Source: HGM04593 sp045660825 (GTDB lineage: Bacteria; Bacteroidota; Bacteroidia; Bacteroidales; Bacteroidaceae). Taken from it: a stretch of DNA of 49,012 nucleotides. Of the stretch, positions 16,764 to 25,504 are shown one piece after another (position 1 is the first letter of the stretch; each line of letters opens with the position of its first letter). Where the stretch lies: assembly GCA_045660825.1 (NCBI GenBank), contig JAZREN010000056.1:1-49012 (forward strand). Direction: 5' to 3'. The notes below the pieces were generated by a model. The model had not been told where the DNA came from, did no database searches, and saw only the letters and a list, made by a program, of their open reading frames with translations. A program made the translations under genes and the position numbers.

Positions 16764-19094
16764 TCAATCGTTCTTTTTTATAGTATCGACAGGGTTGGCA
16801 CTTGCGGCACGCAACGATAGCAGCAGCTGCACAGAATATACCACAGCCAGAACAAGCAATGCACCGACAATGTATATCCACAGCGGAACGTCGCAACGCA
16901 TCTGTGCAAGTGTCGAAAGCCACTCCTTGTTCCACCACACAGCCAATGCTATACCGCACACAGCCGCAGGCAATACCATCCACAACAGACGTACACCAAG
17001 AACGGCAAGCACATCGCCAACCTTTGCGCCGCATACTCTGCGCACAGCAATCTCCTTGCTGCGGCGCACCATCTCGCCCTGTATGTAGCCAATGAGACCA
17101 ATCAGAGCAATGAGCAGTACAACTACAGCCACAACCACCATTCCGTTTCGCATTGCTCTGACATCGGCAAAAGTGTGTTCAACCCAATCGCGATAATATA
17201 CCAGTTTGTGTTTGAAATACCCGTCATTGACAGATGAGACTGCCTCTTCGAGCGCCGTTACATTCCCGGCATTCACCTCGTCAAGCAGAATGTTATACAG
17301 CACCACAGCATTGTACTCGGGAGCCATATCGCTGACATAAGGCACGGTATGCATCACAATGGGCTCTACGACACCGGTACTCAACATGCGGAAATCGGCC
17401 ACTACACCCACAATTTCAAAGCTTTGCCCCGAACCGTCGTAGATAATCTTGCCGATAGGTGAATCCTCCCACCCACGCATCTCTACATACCTCTCGTTCA
17501 CAATAGCCTTGTCAGCGCCATCAGTGGCAAAGAAATTGCGACCTTGTAGAATATTCATTTGCATCGAGGGGATATAGTTATGGTCGATTATATCCCATCG
17601 GCAACTGAAGAGCAGGTTTCCCTGTTCATCCACGCAAGGCATCCCCGAATAGCCTTCGAGCGGAGACTGCGCAGACATCCCTGCATTCTCCACAAAAGGC
17701 AAAGAGCGCAACTTGTCGGCAATGACACCGGCATCCCCTATTTTTGTAGAGAGCTGCGCAGCCATGAGTCTGTCGAACTTATAGCCATAATCGGCATTCA
17801 CGACATGGGATGCCTGCCTTGCGGTAACAAACAGGAATATAACCACAGCGACCGTTGCAGCCACCTGTACAAAGAGCAGTGCCTTTTTCCACAAAGAACG
17901 GTTGTCACCGCCACGACGGAAAGCATAGTCTATGCTCACAAGCGAGAACAACACTGCCGGTATTATGCCGGCCACGGCAAAACCTGCAAGGCAAACAAGA
18001 ACCGGTATCCACATACGACGGGGAGCAAAAAGGTCCGCCACTTCGTAACCCAAGAGTTCAAATATCTCACCACGCAGACAAAATATTGCAACAGCTGCAA
18101 CAACCACCGATGCTGCAAGCAACAGCATTGTCTCCACCAACAGCATGCCGAAGACTCCGCTGCGCGATGCACCGTTGCACTTCATTGTAGCAATGGTGCG
18201 ACTGCGATTTGCAAGAGCAGAGATTGTGAGCAGCACGTAATTGAGACAAGCCACAACAAGGGCTATGAAAGCAATTGTGGCATAGAGAGCCTGCATCTGC
18301 CTCACATCACTGCCGACATATATGGTCGATGCCAAAGGTGCAAAATAGAATCTCTTCTGCCACTCCTTGCAATGCTCGGCAATGCCATGTTTCTCCAAAA
18401 AAGCCGGCATGGCTGCCTCAACCTCGGCAATGTCGGCACCGGGGCGCAGCTTTATGAATGTAGAGTAGCTGTCCTGCCCGGTCCATACTTCGTCATCGCT
18501 GTCGTACGGGAGATATTCAAGAATATCGAAATCACCTATCGATTGGTTGGCTGGGGGTGTAGTGAATACACCGGCAACAACCATAAGCCCCAGTTTCTTG
18601 CCCAATGGGTCCTCATCACCGAACATTTTTCTTGCAAGCCGCTCCGAAATCATCACCTCATCGGCCGCTGCACCCTCACTACTGAGAATGCGATGGGCAT
18701 CGCCACTGAGTACCCCAAAATCGAGGACATCGAAAAAAGTGCTGTTCGTCTCCAATGCTTTTGCCGTCATCAAGTTATCGGTGGTACCGAAAACTTTTTC
18801 CACCTCAATGAAATGCACTGCAGCCTCAACCTGTGACATATCGGCGACAAGATTCGGTGCCAGCGGTCTTACCTGCTTGTCGGAAATGCCAAACTGCGGC
18901 GACTTTATCCACACCTGATATACACGCTCCTTATCGGGGAAAAAACTGTTGAACGACATATTGAACCCCACGTAAGAGAATACGAGAAGCGCAACGGCCA
19001 TACCCAAAGACAAGGAGAGCAACCTTGCCAATGAATTGCCACGGTTTTTAAGTAGATAGCGGAATGAATAGTTGAATAATTGCATATAATCCAA
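16764..19094 (-). CDS. MacB/FtsX-type ABC transporter permease (second of three)
   Basis: 776 residues with the same double MacB-PCD/FtsX layout. The motif before the last helices reads EMVRRSKEIAVRRVCGAKVGDVLAVL. The sequence differs clearly from its two neighbours, so they are old paralogues rather than a recent tandem duplication. It lies 94 bp after the ATPase gene. MDYMQLFNYSF has two possible starts three codons apart. Confidence 0.88.
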   Translation of the reverse strand: MDYMQLFNYSFRYLLKNRGNSLARLLSLSLGMAVALLVFSYVGFNMSFNSFFPDKERVYQVWIKSPQFGISDKQVRPLAPNLVADMSQVEAAVHFIEVEKVFGTTDNLMTAKALETNSTFFDVLDFGVLSGDAHRILSSEGAAADEVMISERLARKMFGDEDPLGKKLGLMVVAGVFTTPPANQSIGDFDILEYLPYDSDDEVWTGQDSYSTFIKLRPGADIAEVEAAMPAFLEKHGIAEHCKEWQKRFYFAPLASTIYVGSDVRQMQALYATIAFIALVVACLNYVLLTISALANRSRTIATMKCNGASRSGVFGMLLVETMLLLAASVVVAAVAIFCLRGEIFELLGYEVADLFAPRRMWIPVLVCLAGFAVAGIIPAVLFSLVSIDYAFRRGGDNRSLWKKALLFVQVAATVAVVIFLFVTARQASHVVNADYGYKFDRLMAAQLSTKIGDAGVIADKLRSLPFVENAGMSAQSPLEGYSGMPCVDEQGNLLFSCRWDIIDHNYIPSMQMNILQGRNFFATDGADKAIVNERYVEMRGWEDSPIGKIIYDGSGQSFEIVGVVADFRMLSTGVVEPIVMHTVPYVSDMAPEYNAVVLYNILLDEVNAGNVTALEEAVSSVNDGYFKHKLVYYRDWVEHTFADVRAMRNGMVVVAVVVLLIALIGLIGYIQGEMVRRSKEIAVRRVCGAKVGDVLAVLGVRLLWMVLPAAVCGIALAVWWNKEWLSTLAQMRCDVPLWIYIVGALLVLAVVYSVQLLLSLRAASANPVDTIKKND

Positions 19095-19188
19095 TTAGAA
19101 TGTTTTTGACAAGGCAAAGGCTGTGATGCCTGCAAGAGTGCTGAAGAGCAAGCACACTGCGCATTTGCCCTGTCCGTTGTGTTATCCA

Positions 19189-19869
19189 TTACAATTTGTT
19201 GGCCACATCAGTCACAATCTGGCCGTCGAATAGACATATGGTACGTGATGCGAACTGCGCATCGTGCTGTGAGTGGGTTACCATTATTATTGTGGTACCC
19301 TCGCGGTTGAGTTCCTGCAACAGCGCCATAACCTCCTGGCCGTTCTTTGAGTCGAGGTTACCTGTAGGCTCATCGGCAAGCACCAGTTTGGGGTTGGATA
19401 CAACCGCACGTGCTATTGCCACACGTTGCTGCTGACCACCCGAAAGCTGCTGCGGGAAGTGACCTGCGCGGTGCGAGATGTTCATGCGGTCGAGCATTTC
19501 ATTCACACGTCTCTTGCGCTCGGATGCCTTCACGCCCATATACACAAGCGGAAGCTCCACATTCTCGAACACCGTCATCTCGTCAATGAGGTTGAACGAT
19601 TGGAATACGAAACCGAGGTTGCCTTTACGGAACTGTGTACGCTCCTTCTCGCGCAAGCCACCCACCTCGTTGCCAAGCAGGTGGTAACTGCCGCCTGTGG
19701 GGTTATCGAGCAGGCCAAGGATATTCAACAATGTCGATTTTCCGCAACCCGATGGACCCATCACGGCAACAAACTCGCCCTCCTTTACTTCGAATGATAC
19801 ACCGTTAAGAGCAATTGTCTCTACTTCCTCTGTGAAGAAACTCTTCTTCAAATTTTCTACTTTAAGCAT
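19189..19869 (-). CDS. MacB/LolD-type ABC transporter ATPase
   Basis: 226 residues, the usual length of stand-alone LolD/MacB-type ATPases. Walker A GPSGCGKST near 39-47, Q loop FQSFNLIDEMTVFENVELPL, signature LSGGQQQRVAIARA, Walker B LVLADEPTGNLD and switch His in MVTHSQHDA. It is the only ATPase for three permeases in this operon, so it probably energises all of them. A 245-bp gap with a repeat separates it from the upstream permease gene. Confidence 0.95.
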   Translation of the reverse strand: MLKVENLKKSFFTEEVETIALNGVSFEVKEGEFVAVMGPSGCGKSTLLNILGLLDNPTGGSYHLLGNEVGGLREKERTQFRKGNLGFVFQSFNLIDEMTVFENVELPLVYMGVKASERKRRVNEMLDRMNISHRAGHFPQQLSGGQQQRVAIARAVVSNPKLVLADEPTGNLDSKNGQEVMALLQELNREGTTIIMVTHSQHDAQFASRTICLFDGQIVTDVANKL

Positions 19870-19938
19870 AATTGTATTGTTTTTATTGATTGATGTTTTT
19901 GTTTTTTATTTGGTAATAATATATCCCCACTGTACCAT

Positions 19939-20061
19939 GTCATACTGAGCGTAGCGAAGTATCTATTCCTTCGTGCGATTATAAGATTCTTCACATTCTG
20001 TTATTCGCTTCGCTCATCGAAAACATCTTTAACTTTTACATTAAGGAATGGTCAGAATGAC
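19939..20061. repeat. intergenic REP-like unit, copy 4
   Basis: Begins GTCATACTGAGCGTAGCGAA and contains inverted halves GATTCTTCAC, TTCGCTTCGCTCA and CAGAATGAC towards the right. It lies inside the efflux operon, between the first permease and the ATPase gene, where a hairpin could alter mRNA stability. Confidence 0.6.
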
Positions 20062-20114
20062 AAATTCGCTTATACAGAATTGATTTTAGCCCGACTGCCA
20101 TATCATTGATCATC

Positions 20115-22559
20115 TTACTTGTTTATTGCATCCACAGGATTATCATTTGCAGCCTTGTAGGCGCGTGCCGTCACTGTTGCAACCGTTATGGCAACCACAA
20201 TGGCTATGGCAAGCAGATAGACCCAGACGGCCATTGTTGCACGGTAGGCAAACTGCTGCATCCAACGGTCAATTACAAGATAACTCACAGGCACTGCCAC
20301 AAGCGAACATATTGCAACGATGCGCAGATACATTATATTGAACATACTGAGAATTGAAGCAACCGATGAACCGTGTACACGACGTATTCCAATCTCCTTG
20401 CGACGGTATTGGGTTTCAAACAGTACAAGACCGAACACACCAATCACCGATATCAGGATAGAAAGCATTGTAAACAGGGCGATGAGTGACGAGAGTTTCT
20501 CCTCTTTCTGATACTGCTGTTCAAGTTCTGCATCAAAGAGTGTCACATCGTAACTGTCAGTGGGAGCACTCGGTGCATACTCTGCAATAGTCTGCATTAT
20601 ATACTCCTTTACCGCAGGAATATCGGCGCCGGCCATTGTGCGCACATACAAATGTTCGCAAACTCTCCAAGGATATTTGCCGAATATGTAGAACGCGAAT
20701 GGTTCAATGTTGTACTGCATTGGGCGATAGTTGAAATCGCGGCATATACCCACGACATCGGCATCGGAACGGTGACCGGGAATCTTGTCATGCACTTTTA
20801 TACCCACCTTGCGTGCTGCATCTTCATTAAAAATGTAAACACCATTGACAGTAGTCTCGTCACTGCTACAGAAATCCCTGCCATCTACAATGTCAATCTT
20901 CATAAGCTGCAGAAAATCCCACGAAACAGGATAGACATTGAAATATATTCCTTTGCCGTCGACATTGCGTCCCCACTGCATTCTCGAAGGTGTCACAAGC
21001 GAGCCGTTGGCAAAAGCGACGTCAATGATTGCGGGGTTCTGTGTAAGGCGCTCGGCAAAGGCATCGCGCCTTACCTGCGACAATCCGTTCTCCAAATCAA
21101 AGGACTCGAATACAGCCTCGGCAGGTAGTTTGTCGACTACAAGAAGATTCTCCTTGTCAAAACCCATATCATAACCGAGCATAAACTCACGCTGGCGGTG
21201 TATGAAGAGTGAGCATATGATGAGCGTAATGGAAATGAAATACTGCACGGCAACGAGAGTGTAGCGCAAACGGCGGCCCGGGGCCGATGCCTGGAAACCG
21301 GAAAGCACCATTGCCGGCGAGAAGCGGGTAATGTAGAATGCGGGATATATGCTTGCCACAATGCCTGCAGCAATGGCTACCACCACAACAACAAGTGCAA
21401 TCCCCCAATTATTGCTGAATGAAATTGATGTAGAGAGTTGGTTGACCATTGGTGTCTCGGCAAACAGTTCGACGAATAGAGCAGCAACGGCAAGGGCTGT
21501 AGCCACAAGCCCCACAGCTTCTATAATAAAGTTAAGGCGCAGCCTCAATGTCGATGCACCAAAGACCTTGTATGTGTTTATTGCCTTTATGCGCACGGGA
21601 ATGAGCGCAAAAAAGAAATTCACAAAGTTTATCATTGCAATTAGAATTATAAGCACAGCTATTGCAATGAAGGTATATGTAGTCAATCTGTTGCCCACCT
21701 CGTGATAAGCAGTACTTACATCACTCGAGAAATAGAGCTCGGTCAACGGATTCAGGCGCGGAGTGGCCATTTTTATGTATTGCTCTACGGTTTCTTCATC
21801 AGCATACAATTCGTGCTCTACATTGAGTAGACGAAGCAAAGCCTCTTTCATCTTCTCAACAACGGCATCGGGTGATGCACCGTCGGCCAACTGTATGAAA
21901 TAAGGATTGTTCCAATTGTTGGGGTTCTCATTCTCCTGCGCAACAGACATACCACCCCAGCCATCTGTACCGTCAAGAATACTTGGTGAAGGAGTGTCCT
22001 TGCATATTGCGACTACTGTAGCTGTTGCATTCTCCTCATTCGCATCGCGGCCGTAGCACAATACATCACCTACAGAGAGATTGAACCTTTTTGCAGCAGA
22101 CTCTTTAAGAACCAACGAATAGTGGTCTATCACATTTTCGAGCGAGCCCTCTATGACCTCAATGCCAAGAATCTCCAGTCCCTCATGCTCTGTCTCACAC
22201 AGGTTCAACTCGATATTGTCTATGCGGTCGTCCAACTTTCTCGAATAAACAGAGTTTATATTGAAATGTCCGGTAGGTGTTGTTGTGGCACTCTTTTCAA
22301 TCTCGGGAATATCCTTGCATAGATCGTCGGGCAACTGACGAGCCCATGTGATATCCCAATACCCCTCCTCGGCAAAATTGGGATGTTCGAGACGATAGAT
22401 GTTACGGGCATTGGGTATGCCTTTGTTATACGACAGGTCGTAATTTACCTGCACCATTATCAGGTACACCGCAGCAAAAGCCAATGCCATTCCAAGTATG
22501 TTGAGCACCGACGATGTGGTGTAACGCTTCAGCAATGTTATGAAATTCTTTATGTACAT
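20115..22559 (-). CDS. MacB/FtsX-type ABC transporter permease (first of three)
   Basis: 814 residues with a double MacB-PCD/FtsX layout. Helices near 18-38, 285-395, about 425-450 and three at the C-terminus after ETQYRRKEIGIRRVHGSSVASILSMF. It lies 15 bp after the membrane-fusion gene, so it is expressed with it. Most similar by eye to the 790-residue permease at 14376 (shared 'NIAGLALAFAAFY'/'NILGMALAFAAVY' in helix 1). Confidence 0.88.
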   Translation of the reverse strand: MYIKNFITLLKRYTTSSVLNILGMALAFAAVYLIMVQVNYDLSYNKGIPNARNIYRLEHPNFAEEGYWDITWARQLPDDLCKDIPEIEKSATTTPTGHFNINSVYSRKLDDRIDNIELNLCETEHEGLEILGIEVIEGSLENVIDHYSLVLKESAAKRFNLSVGDVLCYGRDANEENATATVVAICKDTPSPSILDGTDGWGGMSVAQENENPNNWNNPYFIQLADGASPDAVVEKMKEALLRLLNVEHELYADEETVEQYIKMATPRLNPLTELYFSSDVSTAYHEVGNRLTTYTFIAIAVLIILIAMINFVNFFFALIPVRIKAINTYKVFGASTLRLRLNFIIEAVGLVATALAVAALFVELFAETPMVNQLSTSISFSNNWGIALVVVVVAIAAGIVASIYPAFYITRFSPAMVLSGFQASAPGRRLRYTLVAVQYFISITLIICSLFIHRQREFMLGYDMGFDKENLLVVDKLPAEAVFESFDLENGLSQVRRDAFAERLTQNPAIIDVAFANGSLVTPSRMQWGRNVDGKGIYFNVYPVSWDFLQLMKIDIVDGRDFCSSDETTVNGVYIFNEDAARKVGIKVHDKIPGHRSDADVVGICRDFNYRPMQYNIEPFAFYIFGKYPWRVCEHLYVRTMAGADIPAVKEYIMQTIAEYAPSAPTDSYDVTLFDAELEQQYQKEEKLSSLIALFTMLSILISVIGVFGLVLFETQYRRKEIGIRRVHGSSVASILSMFNIMYLRIVAICSLVAVPVSYLVIDRWMQQFAYRATMAVWVYLLAIAIVVAITVATVTARAYKAANDNPVDAINK

Positions 22560-22574
22560 GGTTATTGTTTTTTA

Positions 22575-23843
22575 TTACTTTCCTACTTTCAGAATAAGTT
22601 CTTCGTTGTCGCCGAAATTGTCATACGACGAGGTTATAACTTTCTCACCCGGTGCAAGGCCTTCGAGTATCTCATAGAACTTTGGATTCTGGCGGCCTAT
22701 GCGAATCTCGCGGCGGTAGGCTCTTTCACCCGTAGCATCTACTACGTATATCCAACGGCCGCCCGTCTTCTGGAAGAACGCGCCACGCGGGATATACACA
22801 GCCTCGACAGGCTGACCGAGCTGCAGATTCAGGTTGTATGTCTGGCCGGAGCGGATATTGTCGGGCAGTTCGCCGGTAAATGTGAGGTCGACTTTGAATT
22901 TTCCCTCGCGCACCTCGGGGTAGACCTTGCGCAGCAACATGTCGTAACTGTTGTCGCGACGTACAAAGGAAGCTGTGAGCCCGGTTGCGACACGGTCAAT
23001 GTAGTGTTCGTCGACCATAGCTGTCACCTTGTAGGCCGAAAGATCGTTTATCTGACCAATTGCACTGCCCTGCGAGAGAGTCTGTCCAAGTACTACGTTG
23101 AGCATTCCCACCTCGCCATCAATGGGAGCCTTGACCTTGAGATTGCCCACACGTTCACGTATAAGCTGCATGTTAAGTTGCATGGAGCGCAGGTTCTCAT
23201 CGAGTTGTGCCACCTGTACGGTGCGGTAGAGCGAATCCTGTTTCTGGCGTTCACCGACAAGAGAACGACGTGCAACGGCAAGCTCATAATCCTCCTTTGA
23301 CTGCAAATAAACTTCGCGCGAAATGAGCTCACTCTCATAAAGTTCGCGGTTCTGCTCATAGGCACGCTGCTTACGGGTTACATCAAGGTCCAGCTGCAGC
23401 ATCTCCTGGCGCAAGGCAAGACGCTCCTGCTCCATTGAGATGAGTGTGTTGCGCAGAATGTTCTGCTTCTCGGCCAGGTCGGCCTCGGACTGCAGAATCT
23501 GCATTGAGAGTTGCTTGTTTGTCATTTCAAGGATTACATCACCAGCCTTCACGGTTGTTCCCTCCTCGGCAACAATGCGCTCCACCACTCCGCTCTCCAA
23601 AGGCGAGAGCTGCATGGTTGTAATAGGTTGCACTATGCCGTTGAGAGTGGCATAATCGTTGAACTCGCCCTGCTCTACATCAGAGACAATTATTGTTGCA
23701 CTGTTCACACGCAATGTGGTTGTGTCCTTTTTGAGTAACATCCACGCGACAAACACCAGCAGAAGTGCCCCAAAGAGGTAAGGCAAGCTCTTCTTGCTTA
23801 GAATGGCACGCCATCCTTTTTTCTTTTCAAGTTTTATATCCAT
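22575..23843 (-). CDS. periplasmic membrane-fusion protein (HlyD/MacA family)
   Basis: 422 residues from ATG at 23843 (MDIKLEKKKGWRAIL). One N-terminal membrane helix (about 22-41); biotinyl-lipoyl-like half-motifs flank a long coiled-coil hairpin (about 110-215, LEMTNKQLSMQILQSEADLAE onward), then a beta-barrel domain (VTAMVDEHYIDRVATGLTA) and a C-terminal domain (AVYIPRGAFFQKTGGRWIYV). It joins the MacB-type permeases to the outer-membrane TolC protein. An open extension to 23906 is unlikely to be translated because it would put extra residues before the basic anchor. Confidence 0.9.
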   Translation of the reverse strand: MDIKLEKKKGWRAILSKKSLPYLFGALLLVFVAWMLLKKDTTTLRVNSATIIVSDVEQGEFNDYATLNGIVQPITTMQLSPLESGVVERIVAEEGTTVKAGDVILEMTNKQLSMQILQSEADLAEKQNILRNTLISMEQERLALRQEMLQLDLDVTRKQRAYEQNRELYESELISREVYLQSKEDYELAVARRSLVGERQKQDSLYRTVQVAQLDENLRSMQLNMQLIRERVGNLKVKAPIDGEVGMLNVVLGQTLSQGSAIGQINDLSAYKVTAMVDEHYIDRVATGLTASFVRRDNSYDMLLRKVYPEVREGKFKVDLTFTGELPDNIRSGQTYNLNLQLGQPVEAVYIPRGAFFQKTGGRWIYVVDATGERAYRREIRIGRQNPKFYEILEGLAPGEKVITSSYDNFGDNEELILKVGK

Positions 23844-23892
23844 AGTTTCAAATTTATTAAGCATTTTAAAATATATTGACCCAGCGCAAATT

Positions 23893-23918
23893 GTCATACT
23901 GAGCAACGCGAAGTATCT
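23893..23918. repeat. intergenic REP-like unit, copy 5 (half unit)
   Basis: GTCATACTGAGC-AACGCGAAGTATCT between the tolC-like gene and the membrane-fusion gene. Only one half is present. Confidence 0.55.
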
Positions 23919-23942
23919 CTATACATTGATTATAAAGATGTT

Positions 23943-25265
23943 TTATTCTACCTCCACAAGCGGAATGCCGCTATAGTAGTCGACCATGCGTTTCTCAATC
24001 ATATACTGCAGTTTGGAGCGCAGGCAGTCCGATTTTGCCTGCAGCAGCGTTGTTGCCGACATCTGCAGCTCTATTGCAGTGACAAGTCCCTTCTCGAACT
24101 TTGCGGCAATGCCGTCATATGCCAACTGCGCCGCCTCAATCTTTTTCACTGCCTGGATATACTGCTTGCCATAACCCTCCATCTGCCTGCAAGCCTGCAC
24201 CACTTCACTCTCCACTGCGTTGCGTGTCGCCTCCATCTCGAGTTCGGCATTACGCAGTGCATTACGCGATGAGCGTACCGAGGCTTTGCGGCTAAGATTC
24301 GAAAAGATTGGAATGGACATTGAAACGCCTACATATGCACCGCGATTATTGTCAAGCTGTGTCCAAAATGCGGGATAAGCGGAATTGTTGAAGTTTGTAT
24401 AATAGCTTGTTCCAACACCACCCGAAAGGCTTATTGTAGGGAACCAGCTGCCCTTTGCTTTCATATAGTTGAGTTTAGACTCTTTCACTGCAAGTCCGGC
24501 CGACACGACCTGAGCATTTGCGGCAAGCGCATTCTCCACCACATGCGCCGAGGAAACCATACCTACAGCAGGAAGGAAATCGCCAACTGCTGTAACCTCG
24601 AGTGCAGTACCTTGTGGATAGTTCATAACCTCACGCAGTGCAATGTATGCCATTGCAAGGTTATTCTGCTGCTCGGTGAGCAGGTAGTCATAACCAGCCT
24701 CCTGTGAAGCTACCTCGGCTACCTCGGCTGCGCTCTTGAGCCCCAGTTCATGGAGTTTCTGCGCCTGGAGCAGTGTCTTGCGCGATGCTGAAAGCTGCTC
24801 ATCGGCTATCTTCACAGTCTCCTTATAATATACTACATCGGTATAAGCACGCATCACCTCCATAGCCACCCGGTCACGGGCTATCTGCAGGTCGCTGTAA
24901 CCGCGGTCGCGGGCCACCTTGGCAGCACGGATGCTGTTGACATAGCGCAAGCCTGCGAAGAGCGGCATAGAAGCTCCCAGGTCATAGGAGTTGCTGAATG
25001 TCGATACTGTGGTGTAGCTGTTTGTCTCGGGATCGATTGAACGTCCGAAATTGGCCGAAGCAGAAACGCCGGCCGAGACCGAAGGGAACAATCCCGCAAC
25101 GGACTGCTTGTAGTTCATAGTGGCATTGTCGAGGCTGTTCTCCTGTTTGGCAACAGAAACGGAGTGCTCAACGGCATATGCCATGCATTCGTCCAAACTC
25201 ATTGTCTGCGCTGTGGCAAGGGTTATGGAACCTGTCAGTGTCAATATTGCAAATATATTTTTCAT
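23943..25265 (-). CDS. TolC-family outer-membrane efflux protein (first cluster)
   Basis: 440 residues. Signal peptide 1-19 (MKNIFAILTLTGSITLATA), then two repeats of the TolC helical fold, each starting as in SLDECMAYAVEHSVSVAKQ. Forms the trimeric outer-membrane channel of the tripartite pump. It is the first gene of the operon and lies 29 bp from a sigma-54 promoter. Confidence 0.92.
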   Translation of the reverse strand: MKNIFAILTLTGSITLATAQTMSLDECMAYAVEHSVSVAKQENSLDNATMNYKQSVAGLFPSVSAGVSASANFGRSIDPETNSYTTVSTFSNSYDLGASMPLFAGLRYVNSIRAAKVARDRGYSDLQIARDRVAMEVMRAYTDVVYYKETVKIADEQLSASRKTLLQAQKLHELGLKSAAEVAEVASQEAGYDYLLTEQQNNLAMAYIALREVMNYPQGTALEVTAVGDFLPAVGMVSSAHVVENALAANAQVVSAGLAVKESKLNYMKAKGSWFPTISLSGGVGTSYYTNFNNSAYPAFWTQLDNNRGAYVGVSMSIPIFSNLSRKASVRSSRNALRNAELEMEATRNAVESEVVQACRQMEGYGKQYIQAVKKIEAAQLAYDGIAAKFEKGLVTAIELQMSATTLLQAKSDCLRSKLQYMIEKRMVDYYSGIPLVEVE

Positions 25266-25294
25266 AAATAAAAAGTGTTTCTGCTAGATTACAT

Positions 25295-25309
25295 GCCAAA
25301 ACCGTGCCA
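25295..25309 (-). promoter_or_regulatory. sigma-54 (-24/-12) promoter of the efflux operon
   Basis: The minus strand reads TGGCACGGTTTTGGC. Against the consensus TGGCACG-N4-TTGC only one base differs, and the invariant GG and GC doublets are correctly spaced. Transcription would start near 25283, about 18 bp before the tolC-like ATG. The NtrC-type regulator encoded at the other end of the operon is the natural activator. A rough palindrome TGTAAAAATTTTAGACA near 25366-25382 could be its upstream binding site. Confidence 0.8.
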
Positions 25310-25504
25310 AACCAGCTATCTTATTAATCTACAAATATTTAAGCAAAACAACAAATTCAAAAAGTGTAAAAATTTTAGACAATGGATGTAAAATGGTTTG
25401 ACAGGAGAGGAAATAAATTAACAACAGTTTCTTTTGTCTCAAGAATTTATTTTCATTTACTTTGCGCATGGCAGATATTTATTGAATAAATTAAGACTAT
25501 ATTC

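Noticed and set aside
17559..18836. Plus-strand open frame of 425 codons
   Set aside because: Antisense to the 776-residue permease; low-complexity Cys/His/Gln-rich product without recognisable domains.
22383..23300. Plus-strand open frame of 305 codons
   Set aside because: Runs antisense across the membrane-fusion and permease genes, both clearly real.
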